Of a stretch of DNA of 64,000 bases, positions 36,201 to 48,399 are shown one piece after another. Each line of letters starts with the position of its first letter. Positions within the stretch are counted from its first letter, which is position 1. The DNA comes from Prochilodus magdalenae. Its lineage: Eukaryota; Chordata; Actinopteri; Characiformes; Prochilodontidae. Below the pieces are notes generated by a model. It was given only the letters and a program-made list of their open reading frames with translations, was not told the origin of the DNA and did not search any database. The position numbers were made by a program, and so were the translations under genes. The DNA lies in the NCBI GenBank assembly GCA_024036415.1, contig JAMWET010000473.1:346001-410000 (forward strand), in the 5' to 3' direction.

Positions 36201-37450
36201 CGCTAGCCACGGGCTGGACCTGGTCATCTGCAAGTGCTATATGCCGAAGAATTGCTTTTATTATTAGCTTCTTCTTTCAAGGGAAATAAATGAACCGGCT
36301 CCCTTGAAGCACACTTACCATTGTAGAAGCTAAGAGGGCCCTATATGCAGTTGAATGGCTTGAAGCGCATGGTTCCTGGGCTCGAGGGAGAGGGAGCGCT
36401 ATGCAGAAGCTGTCTTCAGTCTGAATGTTTTTTTTTAGGTTTGGGGAGCTGTTCTGTGGATTGGATCTCTGATTGGTCCACTGTGTGTTCTCTCTGTATG
36501 CTCCAACATCAACCACTTGCGGAGCCAACAGCAGTTGTATACCTGCAGTGTCAGTTCATTGCATGGGTTTAGGGTTGTTCCCCCTAGTGGCCAGGGTTAG
36601 TTAGGGTAGTGGTCCTCACAGTGAACACCAACTCTGTTTCTTGCATAAACATATATCACAAATATTAGTTATGGTAGCACCAAAGGATGCCTTGTGTAGA
36701 CTAGAGGTCTGTATTCCTCCATGACTTCCACAGGTCCAACCACAATACTAAGACGCAGGAGTTTTAATGTCATGTGCAGGAGTGGGTGGTTAACCAATTC
36801 AGCGGGACAACATAGACATGAAGAAAGATCTTGCAAAGTAATAAACAGTCTTTATAAAGTGATAATAATTATGCAATGATTAGCATGCATGGTTAACATC
36901 AGGGGAACGGCTAAATAATCAACTAGAAAGTAACCAGTCACATGAACAACACATGAATTTCCATTAGACGGACAGTTAGCCTCGTCTGTGGAAAGTGCTC
37001 GAAAGAAAGGTGAATGACCCATAATCAATCAGACTAAAAACAAGTCTGACATATGCCAGTCATTTTCAGCCATGATTATTTCAGAAGAAAATCATTTAGT
37101 TGTGAATAGAGCATGTCAAATATCGGCTGTCGTTTACCCCTGCATGAGATTGCGGGCAGGAGTGGGCCAAAACGTCTATATTATAGACGATAGTGGAACA
37201 ACTGTTGTTGGCTTTTGCCAGGAATGGGCAAGAATGAGTGGGGGAACAAACAGCCCCCCTGACCTTTGCCAGAGACTATTCAGGATTTGTGGTAGATAAA
37301 TGAATAAATTAACAAACAGCAAAGTAAAAAAAGTAACAGCAAAGTGGAAAGATCCAGTTCACTCTGAAACAAGATGCAGTGTAGCCGACTGAGAGCACAA
37401 CATTAAAATTTTATATAGGGGGTCTTTGGGGTGGGGGGTCTGAGACCCCA
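36201..37450. other. Intron spacer without recognised features
   Basis: Nothing supportable was seen. Frames are 75-85 codons and unrecognised. Confidence 0.5.
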
Positions 37451-37454
37451 TAAT

Positions 37455-37570
37455 TAAGTCAAGTCAAGTCAAATCAAATTTATTTGTATAGCACCTTTTA
37501 CAACCGAGATTGTCACAAAGCAGCCTTACGGAGAATCTGGGTCCATTCCCAAACCGAAGACACATAAAGA
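37455..37570 (+). repeat. Fragment of a common fish repeat (TTTATTTGTATAGC type)
   Basis: AAATCAAATTTATTTGTATA followed by GCACCTTTTACAACCGAG and TTGTCACAAAGCAGCC is the start of a repeat found very widely in ray-finned fish. The full extent cannot be set. Confidence 0.55.
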
Positions 37571-38699
37571 CATCTTAGTAACTGTTTGAAAGGCCACATA
37601 ACACACACTACGGATTCGTTTTTCTAAAGGAGGAATCTTGCTGCTATTGATGCTAGCATCAGCAGAGCTAATGAAAGTATGCTAACAGCCAACCAGAGCT
37701 GAAGTTGCTGGCCAGCATGGGAACTCCCAAATACCTGGGGCAGTTTTGCACATTGATGGTATATCAACTTTCATACTCTCATTGAAGGCCAGTGATGAAA
37801 ACTGGAAACTGTATTCATCCTATGGATATTCAGGTCCCTGCATTCACACTACATAAACTATAACAAATCTGTCTTTAAGGTCAAGTTTGAGCAAATGTGC
37901 CTAAGACTAAATGCAGGTAACTGATTTACAATGCAAAGCAATTTCATTAATCACAATTAATTATTCTAATCGCTTGCTTACCTATTTAACATTATACCAA
38001 TTGTCAGTGGGTACGAGTCTGAAGCCACATCATGCTCTGAAGCTGGAGGTCTAGAACTAATGCTGACTCCTCAAGTATGCATATGGATGCATCTTTGCAC
38101 ACCACCAACATCACAAACTCAGTCCCCATCAACCGCCCCCCCAGCTCACCACACTCCCCCCTGCCTCTCACCACACAGTCTTGGCAGGCAGCCGAGGCTC
38201 TGGCCTGGCTGGGAGCCTTTGGACGCATCTAAATGCTTGGCGCTCGCTATCGATTAGGACAAACGCAGGACCCTCCCTACCAGCCTGCCTCGACCCACGA
38301 AAGGAGAGCGAGCACAGGGCGGTTTGATGTCGCTGTTGTTTGTCTTCTCTCTTCAACTCTTCCTTTCTTCCCTCCTTTTTTTCTTTCTGGGCTCAGACCA
38401 CTTTACATGCCAGCAACGTAGCTCGTACAGATGTAGCTAGTATCCCCTCTTGATGAGAAGCGGCCTCTTGCTGCTTGGTTACAATTCTTCATTGTGCAAA
38501 ACAGTCTTGCAGAACAAAACTGACTGTGGCACTGGGGGCGGACCGCATTCCCTTTGCGTGTATCTGTACGTCCCCACCTGTGAGCATCTCTGCCTGCTCC
38601 AGTCATGCCGGAAATATGTAAATGACTCGCTACAGCAGCGCACTGCGTGTTAAACTTTTAATCGGAGACACCGTACGCCTTGTGCCTTTGCATTTTGGC
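37571..38699. other. Intron spacer without recognised features
   Basis: No exon or repeat identified. The C-rich run CCCATCAACCGCCCCCCC near 38,124 is simple sequence. Confidence 0.5.
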
Positions 38700-39780
38700 A
38701 TTTAGGGAAATGGTTTTTGAAGGTTAGCACTGGTATTTTGTTCAAGCAAAATCAAACATCTCAAAAAACGTCTGCGAGTCAGGAATGAATTAGGTCCTCG
38801 TCTTCTCCCGGCTGCCATTGATGAGCTCTAGCAGTGGGGGAGTTTGGGTGGAGAGACTTTAGTCACGCATAGATTTTTTTCTTCCCCACTTCCCTTCAAG
38901 GCCGCTACTATAAGTGCCTGGTAAAATTGACAGTTTCATTGGACTCATAGATTAGTACCAGTTAATTAGGTCTATTGTTATGACAGTGAGGTATGAATCG
39001 TTAAAAAAAAAAAAAAAGAAAAGGTTAATTCCCATGCAGCGTGAGCTTGTGCCCTGAATGATTTAATAAGCGCATGTGGAGCTGTGAAAGACTCGGAGGT
39101 TAAATGTACAAACTGTAGTGCCTGGCAATTTGCACCTCTCAAGGCAATGAATACTGACAGGGATAAAAGAGATCCTCGGCAGATAAGTTTGCCTATTTAT
39201 TTTCATTTCAAAGTCTGAAAGTAGGATCCAGTAAAACAGTCTTTATGGCTTTGAAGCGTTTAAGCAGATGTGAAAACACGCGCACAGAATTTTTGAGTAG
39301 CGCAAACACTTTCGTCTGCGCGCACACACAGGTGTGCACGCCTGCGTGACAGGTTGCAGAGTTGAAGGTGTTGCTTCTGACGCCAGGGCATGAAACGCTT
39401 CCAGAATTGGTTGCCGTTTTCAGAATTAGTCGGGCTAAATTCACCATGTCTGCCATCCGAATCAATTCCGGTCAGTGGAGGAGAGAAGAGTTCAGAGCAG
39501 AGGAAAACGCTGCTTAATATATACTGCCGTAACTGTCTCGGCTTATTAGCCTGGGGAGTCCACATCAACCAAATAACAGCACTGAGACTTTTAGATTTTA
39601 ACCTTTTTACCGCTCGCTTTGCCTGGGAGGTCAGATTTGTAAATTATTGAACTCAAGAGGTCTCTTCATAAACAAACCTGTTTCAGATCGCATGCGAATG
39701 GGTTGCAAATGAAGGGAAGTGAATTCTAGCAGTAATCCACTAAAGCTGGTCAAGCACAAACGCCCAAGCATTTAGCGTCC
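38700..39780. promoter_or_regulatory. Repeat-poor intronic stretch, candidate conserved non-coding DNA
   Basis: Apart from a 15-A run at 39,003-39,017, no repeat termini or transposon coding are visible. Homeodomain-like cores such as TTAATTAG occur (38,964). This is a candidate only; comparison with other fish would decide. Confidence 0.25.
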
Positions 39781-42400
39781 CAGTGTGAAATGTTATGAGT
39801 TTTTTTTTTTTTTTGTTCCTGAACACATTATGAAAGTCAAAAATAAATGGCCAATATCTCAGTAATAAAAATTAATACCCCCACAATGTTGTATAATAAT
39901 CAGAACCCCCCTATATTGTTCATTCAGCAGAATGAATATAACAGTCTGTAAGCTGTTTAATGGACTGTATTATAACCCACGTTCTTTATGGATTTCACAT
40001 TGACATTGCACGTTGACTACACAATGCAATGAGAAGAATGGCGTAATAATGATGTTGAGCCCCCCACAATTTCCGACAGTAGTACTGTGGACAAACAGAG
40101 TGAGCTAAATTTTGACATCTGCCAAACCTGGAAGTGACTCAGATGTAATTACCCTGGAAGTGTAGCTCATGTCAAGCAGAATTCATTCAGCTCTCTTTGA
40201 ACCGGTTATTAGCAGTCAAACATGGATTAATATCTGCATGGATTGAGTAAAGCATAAATGGTCTCCACCTACACCTCACTCTGCAAATCTAGCAACCTGC
40301 CGGCATGGAGCACAGTGGACTGAGCAGTGCTGTTCTGGCTTTTGCTTAGACGAATTAATATTTGCAGTGGGATTTGTTTGGTCAGAGAGGGAGTGTGAGA
40401 CCAGAGTTAAGAGTCACTGTCACACCAGATGTGTGAAGGCTGGCAATTCCGATTAGATGAGAGAGACAGAGAGAGGACAAACAAGGGTATGGGGAGGGGA
40501 GGTTTGGACTTTATCTCTTGATGTGGGGATTGCTATGGTACATAGCAGCACACGTCTTAAAGTCCGCAAAGATCCCAGCTCTAGCTAGGAAATGAACAAC
40601 AGTTTAGGACAGTATCTTTGTGAGTATGTATGTATGTATAGGCAACACTGGCAGAGTGGTGGACAGGAAGGGTAAGTGAGCCTGGTTTGAGTACCTTCTC
40701 TCCAGCATCCAAAATTACCATCTGTAGCAGGGATTCAAGGGATCCTAAACCATGTGTCCACTGGAACAATGGGGGCGAGCAGGCAATGGAGACGTCACTT
40801 TTTAAGGTGCTGAGGCGATGTCCCGCCACTTTTTTTATAGAGTACACGCCGTTTAAAAATACAGATCACTATAGGCACAAACAGACAGACAGTCAAAACA
40901 GTGGCAGAAGCCATGACAATCTCCATTTCGGCTTAGGGGTGAAACATTTCCTGAGAAAAGTCAGTTGGCTGTTGTCCCACTAGCTTCCTTTAGCTAAGCT
41001 TTTAGAACCATTCAATTTAGAATTTTGCTCCAAATTCAGAGGTGTGGTGTAGCCCGCCATGTCATTTGCCAGATATACAAACAAGACATTTCCCCCACCT
41101 CCTCCTTCTTAAGTCATTACAATGGTCACTCAACAAGAGCTTCAGCCACCATTGCGTTACTCTTCCTTTCACTGGCTGCCTGTCCTTATATGATATAACC
41201 AGGAGTCGGACCCTCAACGTGATTGATGCTGATTGCTACATCTTCATCCTCCTCTCATCTTAGACTGATGGCAGAGTTGAAGCTAGAGACAGAAGAGGCT
41301 GGGGCTAGCTATGCTAACATCTCTGCAACACAATAAACTGGAAACTGAATTTACTCTATGGAAATTCCATCACGTTCATGTTCAGATTCAGGCTAACTCT
41401 GCATTTTCACTAAATTAATACTCCCATCTGTGAATCATTTTTAAATGTCCCATCAAAACGGTTAATTCTGTTGATAATTGTAGTTAATTATATATATAGT
41501 ATATAGTTTTAAACCATAAATCGTACAATTTGCTCTATGCAATTGTGAACAGTCTCTTAATTATTTCCCTATAATTTGTAGGAAACTGAGGAGTTATGTC
41601 GTAGGGTAGGGAAACTTGGACAGAAGTTCCAGCTAATCTAGGGCCTATTTCACAATAGCAGCTATTAATAATTAATCATTCTAATGAGTTAAAATAGTAA
41701 TTAAATGTGAGAGGAGATCAATTGTGATCAATTCCTTGGCATTTTCTGTCTGTTTTACTTCAATTGTAATGCCAGCAGCTCTCCTGCTCTTCATTAATTT
41801 ATTCCATCTAGGCGAAGTGGTTTGTTCCATGGAATTAAAAGCATGGTTGTGCTTATTTATAACTTTGACTACTGTAAATTTAATCTGATTTCAGATGCAA
41901 ATAGCCTAGACTAGTGCAAGGTGCTACTGACAGTTCGTTATGTGCTAGGGTATCGTAGTATCAAATGATATTCGAGTCCGGAATAATAAAATGAATCTAT
42001 AATGAATGCTGGTTTATTGTGCCAAAGGATATGCCCCTGAAACCTGACCTAGTGTGATTAGTTTGGCCTGTTTTGTTCAGCTTTCTTCCTTCAAATGACA
42101 ACAAAGGTAACCTTACATACTAAACTGTGCGTTGGCAAATACCAGGCGATTGGATGCGTATCATGGTGCTGGGTTTACTCTAATGTATCGCAATATATTG
42201 TGATACTGTAGCCAAGGTATTATATTATCTACTATTAAATATAGTTTCTAATTTTAGATTCTGCCAAAATATAATAGTGTGGCCTAGTTTTGCTAATGCT
42301 AATGCTAACAGTAGGTTTAAGTACAACACAAAATGCACCATTGTGCACAACTGATTTTTGATATACACTACTACTAACTAAAAATCTATGCTGTGGTATC
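39781..42400. other. Intron spacer with old AT-rich debris
   Basis: It includes a poly-T run (39,799-39,814), a GTAT micro-run near 40,626 and AT-rich sequence. No element could be delimited and no coding exon argued. Confidence 0.5.
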
Positions 42401-43012
42401 TATATACATTCATTATCAAAAGAATGGTTGTACAAAGAGGGTAGTGTTGAAATGCAATCCTTATTGGAAGGAGGATAAAGGTTACCAGGAGCAATAAATG
42501 ATGATAAGTTTAGACTGATATGTGCAATATCTATTCAGCTACACATTCAGAAGTAGTGTCTCTCAGAATAGCATCGTGCCTTTGTTTGGTGACACAACAT
42601 GCCAGATGCCTTGGGATGGGGTTGTAGAGCATGCTAATGGGGTCCTGTGGTACTCTATCCCATGCAGCTTGAATGTTCTCACACAGTTCTTGCAGATTTT
42701 GTGGTAAGGGTGGAGTGACACTAAGACTTTTGGACATGTGACAACAAACCAATCATCTTGGCCCTGACCTCGGTGCCTCCGCACGTGGATTTGTTGGTCG
42801 TCTCTACTAAGACAAAAGCAGGACTCGTCACTGAAGATGACCCGCTGCCATTCTGAGTCACTCCATGACTGTCTGGCATGACACCATTGCAGTCTTTGGC
42901 AACGTCGACATGGCGTGGTGGGCAGTCATTGGAACGGTCTGCATGCATGTAGTCCTGTGTTGTGCACCCGTCTTCCAATGGCACTAATAGGATCACTGTT
43001 TGCTGAACATCT
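42401..43012 (-). mobile_element. Tc1/mariner-like element, copy 2, with transposase remnant
   Basis: The minus strand carries one open stretch reading W-S-D-S-E-W-Q-R-V-I-F-S-D-E-S-C-F then CLSRDDQQIHVRRHRGQ, with the FSDES motif (second catalytic Asp of the DDE triad) at 42821-42835. It continues as DDWFVVTCPKV and LHGIEYHRTPL before decaying. Upstream, GRRVHNTGLHA fits the linker before the catalytic domain. The first Asp and final Glu regions are not intact. The 3' end near 42,402-42,430 carries the inverted end (CATTATCAAAAGAATGG) seen in copy 1; the 5' end is truncated. Same family as 1,843 and 47,367. Confidence 0.8.
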
Positions 43013-43340
43013 GAAATTGCTGCTGTTGGGTCAGTCAGGCACAGCAGTAAGGAAAGGGGTGAATTGCAGCCTATTTAAAATGCCGAAATGTAATGTTGGG
43101 TACCATATGGATTTGTGGAATAATGAGATAGACAAGACACATGCATTTATGTTTAAAATTAGCTCTTATAGCCCGTCTTTATGTCATTTCACTTCAAACA
43201 ATAAAATGACGGAAATGAATAAACAAATGAAACAGTTTAAAAGTCATTTACGGTGTTTCCTGCTACAAAATAAATGACCACTCTTCTTCAATCTACAGCC
43301 TACATCCTCATTTTTCTTTAACGATAAAACTCATCAGTAA

Positions 43341-43677
43341 ACGGAGATTTAACTCTGGGGTATCAGTACAAACGTTACCATTGAGATTTAACTCTGGGGT
43401 AACTGTTGACCAAACATTTACTTGTTTTGCAAAATTCTTTTTGCTTATGTAAAAACAAGTGTCAGGACAGAAACCTTTTTCGGAAACCCTTTCTTTGGAC
43501 TTGTAAAGTGATTTAACATTCTTTCTAAATTAGTATAATGCATACATACTCTATTTAACTGTCCATTTGGACATGCTGAAAATTTACTTAGCCTTTTTTT
43601 TTTGTATGTATTTAAATTTCTTTAAATTACAGCCTATATAGGTCTTAAAAACAAGTGTCAGGACAGAAACCTTTTTC
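43341..43677 (+). repeat. Two sets of direct repeats
   Basis: A 31-bp sequence starting AAAAACAAGTGTCAGGACAG is identical at 43451-43481 and 43647-43677. A 19-bp block GAGATTTAACTCTGGGGTA occurs twice around 43,342 and 43,382. The first pair is followed in both places by related CTTTCTTTGGAC text. This suggests recent local duplication, or ends of a non-autonomous element of about 200 bp. Confidence 0.8.
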
Positions 43678-45402
43678 AGCCTTGTTAAATTTACCTTTTC
43701 TTTGGACTGTATAGTGACTATAGATCAGCAAGATCATGTTGTAGGTCTTTGGTGTTGATCGCTTCTGTTTATTAATGCCATTCTGTTGTAATTTTTCTGT
43801 CTGTGTGGATTCATGCTGAGTCCTAAAACTCTGATTTGTTTTCACAGCAGTTGTTTTGAGACTCCCAGACTTATAACGTTGCCCCCCTTAAAACCCTTTT
43901 CATAATTGGAGTCACCTGTGTATGGAGGTATTTATTTAATTTTCATTTCAGTTTGAGCTACATGTTTATTATCAACTGTTTATAAAACTTAGAATCAATG
44001 TAAATTCTAACAATGCAAATTCATAACAATATTCATCATATATATTGATATTTATCAGTTAAAATAGTTGTTTTTAAAGCCAATCAGACATTTTGAGTGA
44101 AAGACCGATGTGCACTAGATGGATACAGATTGGAACACTTCTCTGACTCAACAGTGTTTGCCACTCTCTTAGTGGGTTTTTTTTTACTAGCTAGTGCACG
44201 TGACCAAACTTTGCACAAGGCTGCTGGTCATTCCAGCCTTCTAAATATATTTGGAGCCTTCATTTTGTATTAAGTAAATCTGCCCAGGTAATTACAGAAT
44301 GGCATTGTGGGTCTGAAATTTTGAAATGCCACCAGACTTTATATTTTCTTCTGAGCCCTGGTTATATCTAGCCTAGCTTACCAAGCATTTCACTTGAGGG
44401 TTGCTTTTCTCAACAGTTAACCGCCCAGCTTATGCTGTCAGGAGGATATTCTTAACCTGTGCTCCAGATAGCCCTGCTAGAATATAAAAATACATTTATG
44501 ATTCCCCTTATTTATAATTCCTCATTGAAATGTGATCCCCGTTCATTTTTTGTAAGGTTATGTCTGTTTTATCCTGTTATTATAATGAAAACGGACTGCA
44601 GCCCTTTGATACAGTGTCACAAAACCTAGTATTGCATGTATTGATGTACTCTCATAAACCTAATACGTGATGTCTGTGCATATGGCAACAGGGGCACTGT
44701 CTTTTAATGGAAAAGAATTATGAAGGTAAGCTCATTAGCGCCATATTATTACGCCAATACTGCTGTACCTGTATAGAAGATAAATCATCCGGCGCTATAG
44801 ACACCCATATACCATTCTGCTTATAACCACCCCCACAATTCCATGCCCGTTTTGGCCCAAAGGCCCATCTTATACGTTCCTTGCCCTCTGGTAAGGTCAG
44901 GCCTCCTCAATACCGTTTTATTGTTTGCGTGTGGATGATCTAGTAGGACAAACTCTCGGTCTGATGCACTTTGACAAAGACAACCGGGCCATACGAAAGG
45001 TCACCAGTGTATGAAGGGAGGGGGAGAAGAAGCAGAAGACCAAAAAAAATAAGACGAGTTCTGCAGACATAACAAAGACGTGGTGGCTGAAGGGAGAGGA
45101 CGCTCACGTCAGCCTGAATCAGCGCAGCGCCTTGTGATGCGAGCGAGACTTGGTGTCAGCCCAGAGCTGTACGGATCCGCAGGCCTACAGGGCTAAGGGT
45201 AGGGACACTCTTGCAGCTTCCACTTCCTGTCTCTCTAGGCTGTCAGAGCAAGCCTGGTAAAGCTATGGGACACATAATATATAGAGACCTATGCCGCTTT
45301 TAATGTAAGAGTCATGAATGTGCTTAAGGCTATGACACTCCAATGCCACAACGACTACACACGTAACATGTAGTATGATTTAGGAATAGGTCCTATGTGC
45401 AA
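43678..45402. other. Intron spacer without recognised features
   Basis: No exon or repeat was delimited. The part near 44,880-45,250 is repeat-poor with higher GC and may be regulatory; this is speculation. Confidence 0.45.
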
Positions 45403-46269
45403 CAGAAATGGCCACAAGTCACAAAATGCAAGTCCAAGTCAAGTCATGAGTCTATAGGCTAGAGTCCAACTCAAGTCTTAAGCCAATTTACATTTAGCAT
45501 ATATAGTAACTGTAGCATTAAAAAAAGTGTAGATTTAAAATAATACACAACAGATTAACTTTGTGTGCAAAACACAACTGTATTTTTTTTACAATCCAAC
45601 TTTCTTTGTATAAATGCTACATATTTCCTTACAATATTCACTCACAAAAAAATTACATGCTCTACAACTCTCAAACAGAACAAACTAGAAGCAGTATCAC
45701 TTTTTGTTATGGCAACATACTCTGCCCCAAACACTTCCTGTTTCAGGCCAGCTGAAGGGGTTAATACTGTATGTTATATTGCTGGAATGATGGCTAGACG
45801 GCTAAGCGGCTAGCACAAACCTATCCGGGTGTGTTTTCAGATGCCTTATGAAGTTTGATGTGGTCGATCCCGTGTCTTTAATTTGTTTCCCACACTCTTT
45901 GCACGTCGCCACTCTTCTATACTAGGATTTTGAATTCCCTGCAACCAAAGGCTACCACGTACAGTGCTCCCGCCGAAGCCATCCTACAGCGTTGTGTTTA
46001 GACTTGGCGCCGCTCACTGATATCACGCACGCCCTGAAGTCGGATGTTGTGATTCGTTCTTGGGGCGTGTCCCAAATCAACCAAATAAAGTACACATACA
46101 CAAAGGAGTTAGTTTTCTGCAACTTCCGCACACCGTGCCTGGGTGGTAATGGAAAGAAACTTGATGTTCATGTGTTATTCGAGTCGGGAGTCATTATAGA
46201 CGAGTTACAAGTCAAGTTTGAAGTCTATTTATATGCAACTCAAGTCGCTAACTCGAGTGCCCATCTCTG
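45403..46269 (-). mobile_element. hAT-family DNA transposon remnant (867 bp) with BED zinc-finger sequence
   Basis: The terminal inverted repeats are short: left CAGAAATGGCCAC, right (inverted) CAGAGATGGGCAC. The 8-bp flanks are ATGTGCAA (45395-45402) and ATGTGGAA (46270-46277), matching at 7 of 8, the size expected for hAT. Subterminal AAGTC/GACTT motifs are frequent at both ends. On the minus strand near 45,913-45,812 a frame reads V-A-T-C-K-E-C-G-K-Q-I-K-D-T-G-S-T and then TSNFIRHLKTHPDRF, a BED-type C-x2-C...H-x3-H finger as found at the start of hAT transposases. The catalytic domain is absent, so it is non-autonomous. Confidence 0.88.
45812..45913 (-). pseudogene. BED zinc-finger exon remnant of the hAT transposase
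   Basis: Cys residues in TCKEC and His residues in RHLKTH keep the spacing of a BED finger, a DNA-binding domain of hAT transposases. The frame is still open over this short stretch, but no start codon in context or downstream transposase follows. Confidence 0.75.
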
Positions 46270-46395
46270 ATGTGGAAGACCTGGTAGACCATCAAAACTG
46301 CCCTCATTAGATAAACAGTATTGAGAGACTGGAGAAACTCAAGTGCCTCTCTTGCTTCAGATCGGAAAAAATGAGTTAGTATTAGCTTTAACTCG

Positions 46396-46872
46396 GCATA
46401 TGTCCCAGCTGCTTTTCAAGCTAACTGGTTCCTGTACGTGTTCACGTATTAACAGGAGCAATTTTGGTCTGCCTCTGTCACCACAATCGTCACATAACAC
46501 AAACATATATATATATTTCAAGTCGCACCCTGTATCTGCTACTTTATCCAAGGTCCAGCTGTACACCTTACAACTACTGTTGTATCTTTGAGGGTACATT
46601 TACATTGTTTGAACCAAAATGTACCTGCACAGTACCTTTTCTTCTAACAGTGTAGTTCTCACTGTTTACTTATGCAATCATATTCGCAGCAGTAGATACA
46701 GGATGCAAAAGAAGTAATATGTCCAAGTCCAGATGATATGTTTGTGAATGTGTGACGAATGTGGTGACAGAAGCAGACCAGAGCTGCATCTGTTAATTTG
46801 TGAACATGTACAGGACCCAGTTAGCTTGGAAACTAGCTGGAACATATGCTGACACATAGAAATAATGAGCAT
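46396..46872. repeat. Inverted repeat with arms of about 120 bp
   Basis: Left arm 46,396-46,515 (AGCTAACTGGTTCCTGTACG, TGTCACCACAATCGTCACA) is the inverse of right arm 46,735-46,860 (TGTACAGGACCCAGTTAGCT, TGTGACGAATGTGGTGACAG). An inner pair, CCCTGTATCTGCTACTTTA and GCAGTAGATACAGGATG, continues the symmetry. A third partial arm (GAACAGGAGCCAGTTAGCTT) occurs at 47,160. The two arms give similar peptide readings on opposite strands (KLTGSCTCSRIN and KLTGSCTCSQIN). Confidence 0.75.
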
Positions 46873-47135
46873 GAGTGCTGAGTTAATTTTACTGACTCAT
46901 TTTTTCTTAATAAGTTTTGTGTAGTGGTAAGGTACTTGTACCTTTTTCGTACCCAATTATTTGAAACCCAGAACAATAAAACAGACTGAGAACAAGACGT
47001 GTTGTGTGGAGTCAAAACAACCTGAAAAATATTCCTTTAGTGGAATATAGTAGAATTTTGTTCCTTAACTAAAGCTCCCTAGATGTACCCTTGAGGGTAC
47101 CACCCCGATTACAATTTCACACCTTTTTTTCTGAG
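46575..47135. repeat. MITE-like sequence with GTACCTTT/AAGGTAC motifs
   Basis: TTTGAGGGTACATTTACA, AATGTACCTGCACAGTACC, AAGGTACTTGTACC and TACCCTTGAGGGTACCACCC are blocks of a fish MITE family whose ends resemble CACTGTTAGAAR. They surround and invade the inverted repeat at 46,396. The limits are not sharp. Confidence 0.45.
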
Positions 47136-47366
47136 TGTTTGAACGAAGTAAGTGAACACGAACAGGAGCCAGTTAGCTTAAAAACCCATTTGAGACATAA
47201 CAGCGGTTCCAATCCGACAACTTGGCAGGCAAATTATGAAAAGTCACAAGACCATCCATGTTATAAAATTGGCAGCACAGACAAAGTGTTTAAAACAGAA
47301 TTAAACTGGAATCCAACAATGTTTACGTATCATTTCTTTGAAAAGTGATTCTTGAAGGCATTGATG

Positions 47367-47828
47367 ATACACTCATCAGCTGGCAGGAATGAAACCTGGT
47401 GCGTAGGTTTGACATTGTAAGACAAGTGAACAACTGAAGTTTCATGCTTGAAGTAATGAGGGAAGGGCATTATTGCTGTACCTGACTGCCATAATTTCAG
47501 ATATTCAGGGAGCAGTGATGCCCTCCATGAATCATCCTGTTAGTGCCAGCGATATTGGCAGCAGCATGAAGCAGGACTAAATGCACACAGACCACTATGT
47601 TGACTGCCATTAACATGCCATTAACTAATGATGCGAACATGGCAGCCAGATGAGACAGGACCATATTGAGATACACTACTTCTGTATGTATAGCTCAATA
47701 AATATTGCCCATATCAGTCTTAATTTATTATCGTTTATTATTTCTGGTGATCGTTATCTTTCTTCCCAATCGTGCTGCAATCCAGCACTTCCTTCTGGTT
47801 GCACCTATACTTTTGATGATGAGTTTAA
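47367..47828 (+). mobile_element. Tc1/mariner-like element, copy 3 (short)
   Basis: It begins TACACTCATCAGCTGGCAGG and ends GGTTGCACCTATACTTTTGA then TGATGAGTTTA, the inverted end of the family. The body matches 1,895-2,100 and 2,750-3,130 directly, without the LTR-like block there. At about 460 bp, almost all transposase sequence is deleted. It is the uninterrupted reference that reveals the insertion in copy 1. Confidence 0.75.
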
Positions 47829-48399
47829 TTTGACTATTAGACACTAGTTGGAAGGTAAGGAATCTTTATCATCTAGATCTGCCATAGTAGTGACCATCAT
47901 TACAACTTCCAAGTTCAGCTGTTCAAAAAATGCAGAATGTACTTGAAATACTTAAAATCATTAACTGTAATTGGGGTTTCTTCTGTGATGTATACAATAT
48001 GGTCAACATCACATTTGAAAATTCACTACTGACTTACGTTGTCTGATGTAGCCATGAAGGTTCTTGTTACTCATTACTTTCAAGCATATATACTTTGCAA
48101 TAATGAGTAATGAAAACCACATTATTACATTATTTTCAAAGGTGAAAAAAAGCATAGATTTGACACGTTTAATGTGTATGTTAAGTTGTGATGGCCTAAC
48201 ATTAAATGACTTGTACTTAATGGTCATTTTGACTGGTAATTAAATGGATGGTGTCTGACCTTTTCATAGTACCATAGATTATAGTTTACCAGTTACTATT
48301 TTAGTGATGCAATTATAGAATGGCAGCACAATGCATTAGAATCAATGTATCGTTCCATCCATAGCAGATGCACTCAGTATGAACACGTAAACACAAACA
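47829..48399. other. Intron spacer without recognised features
   Basis: AT-rich, no exon or repeat recognised. Confidence 0.5.
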
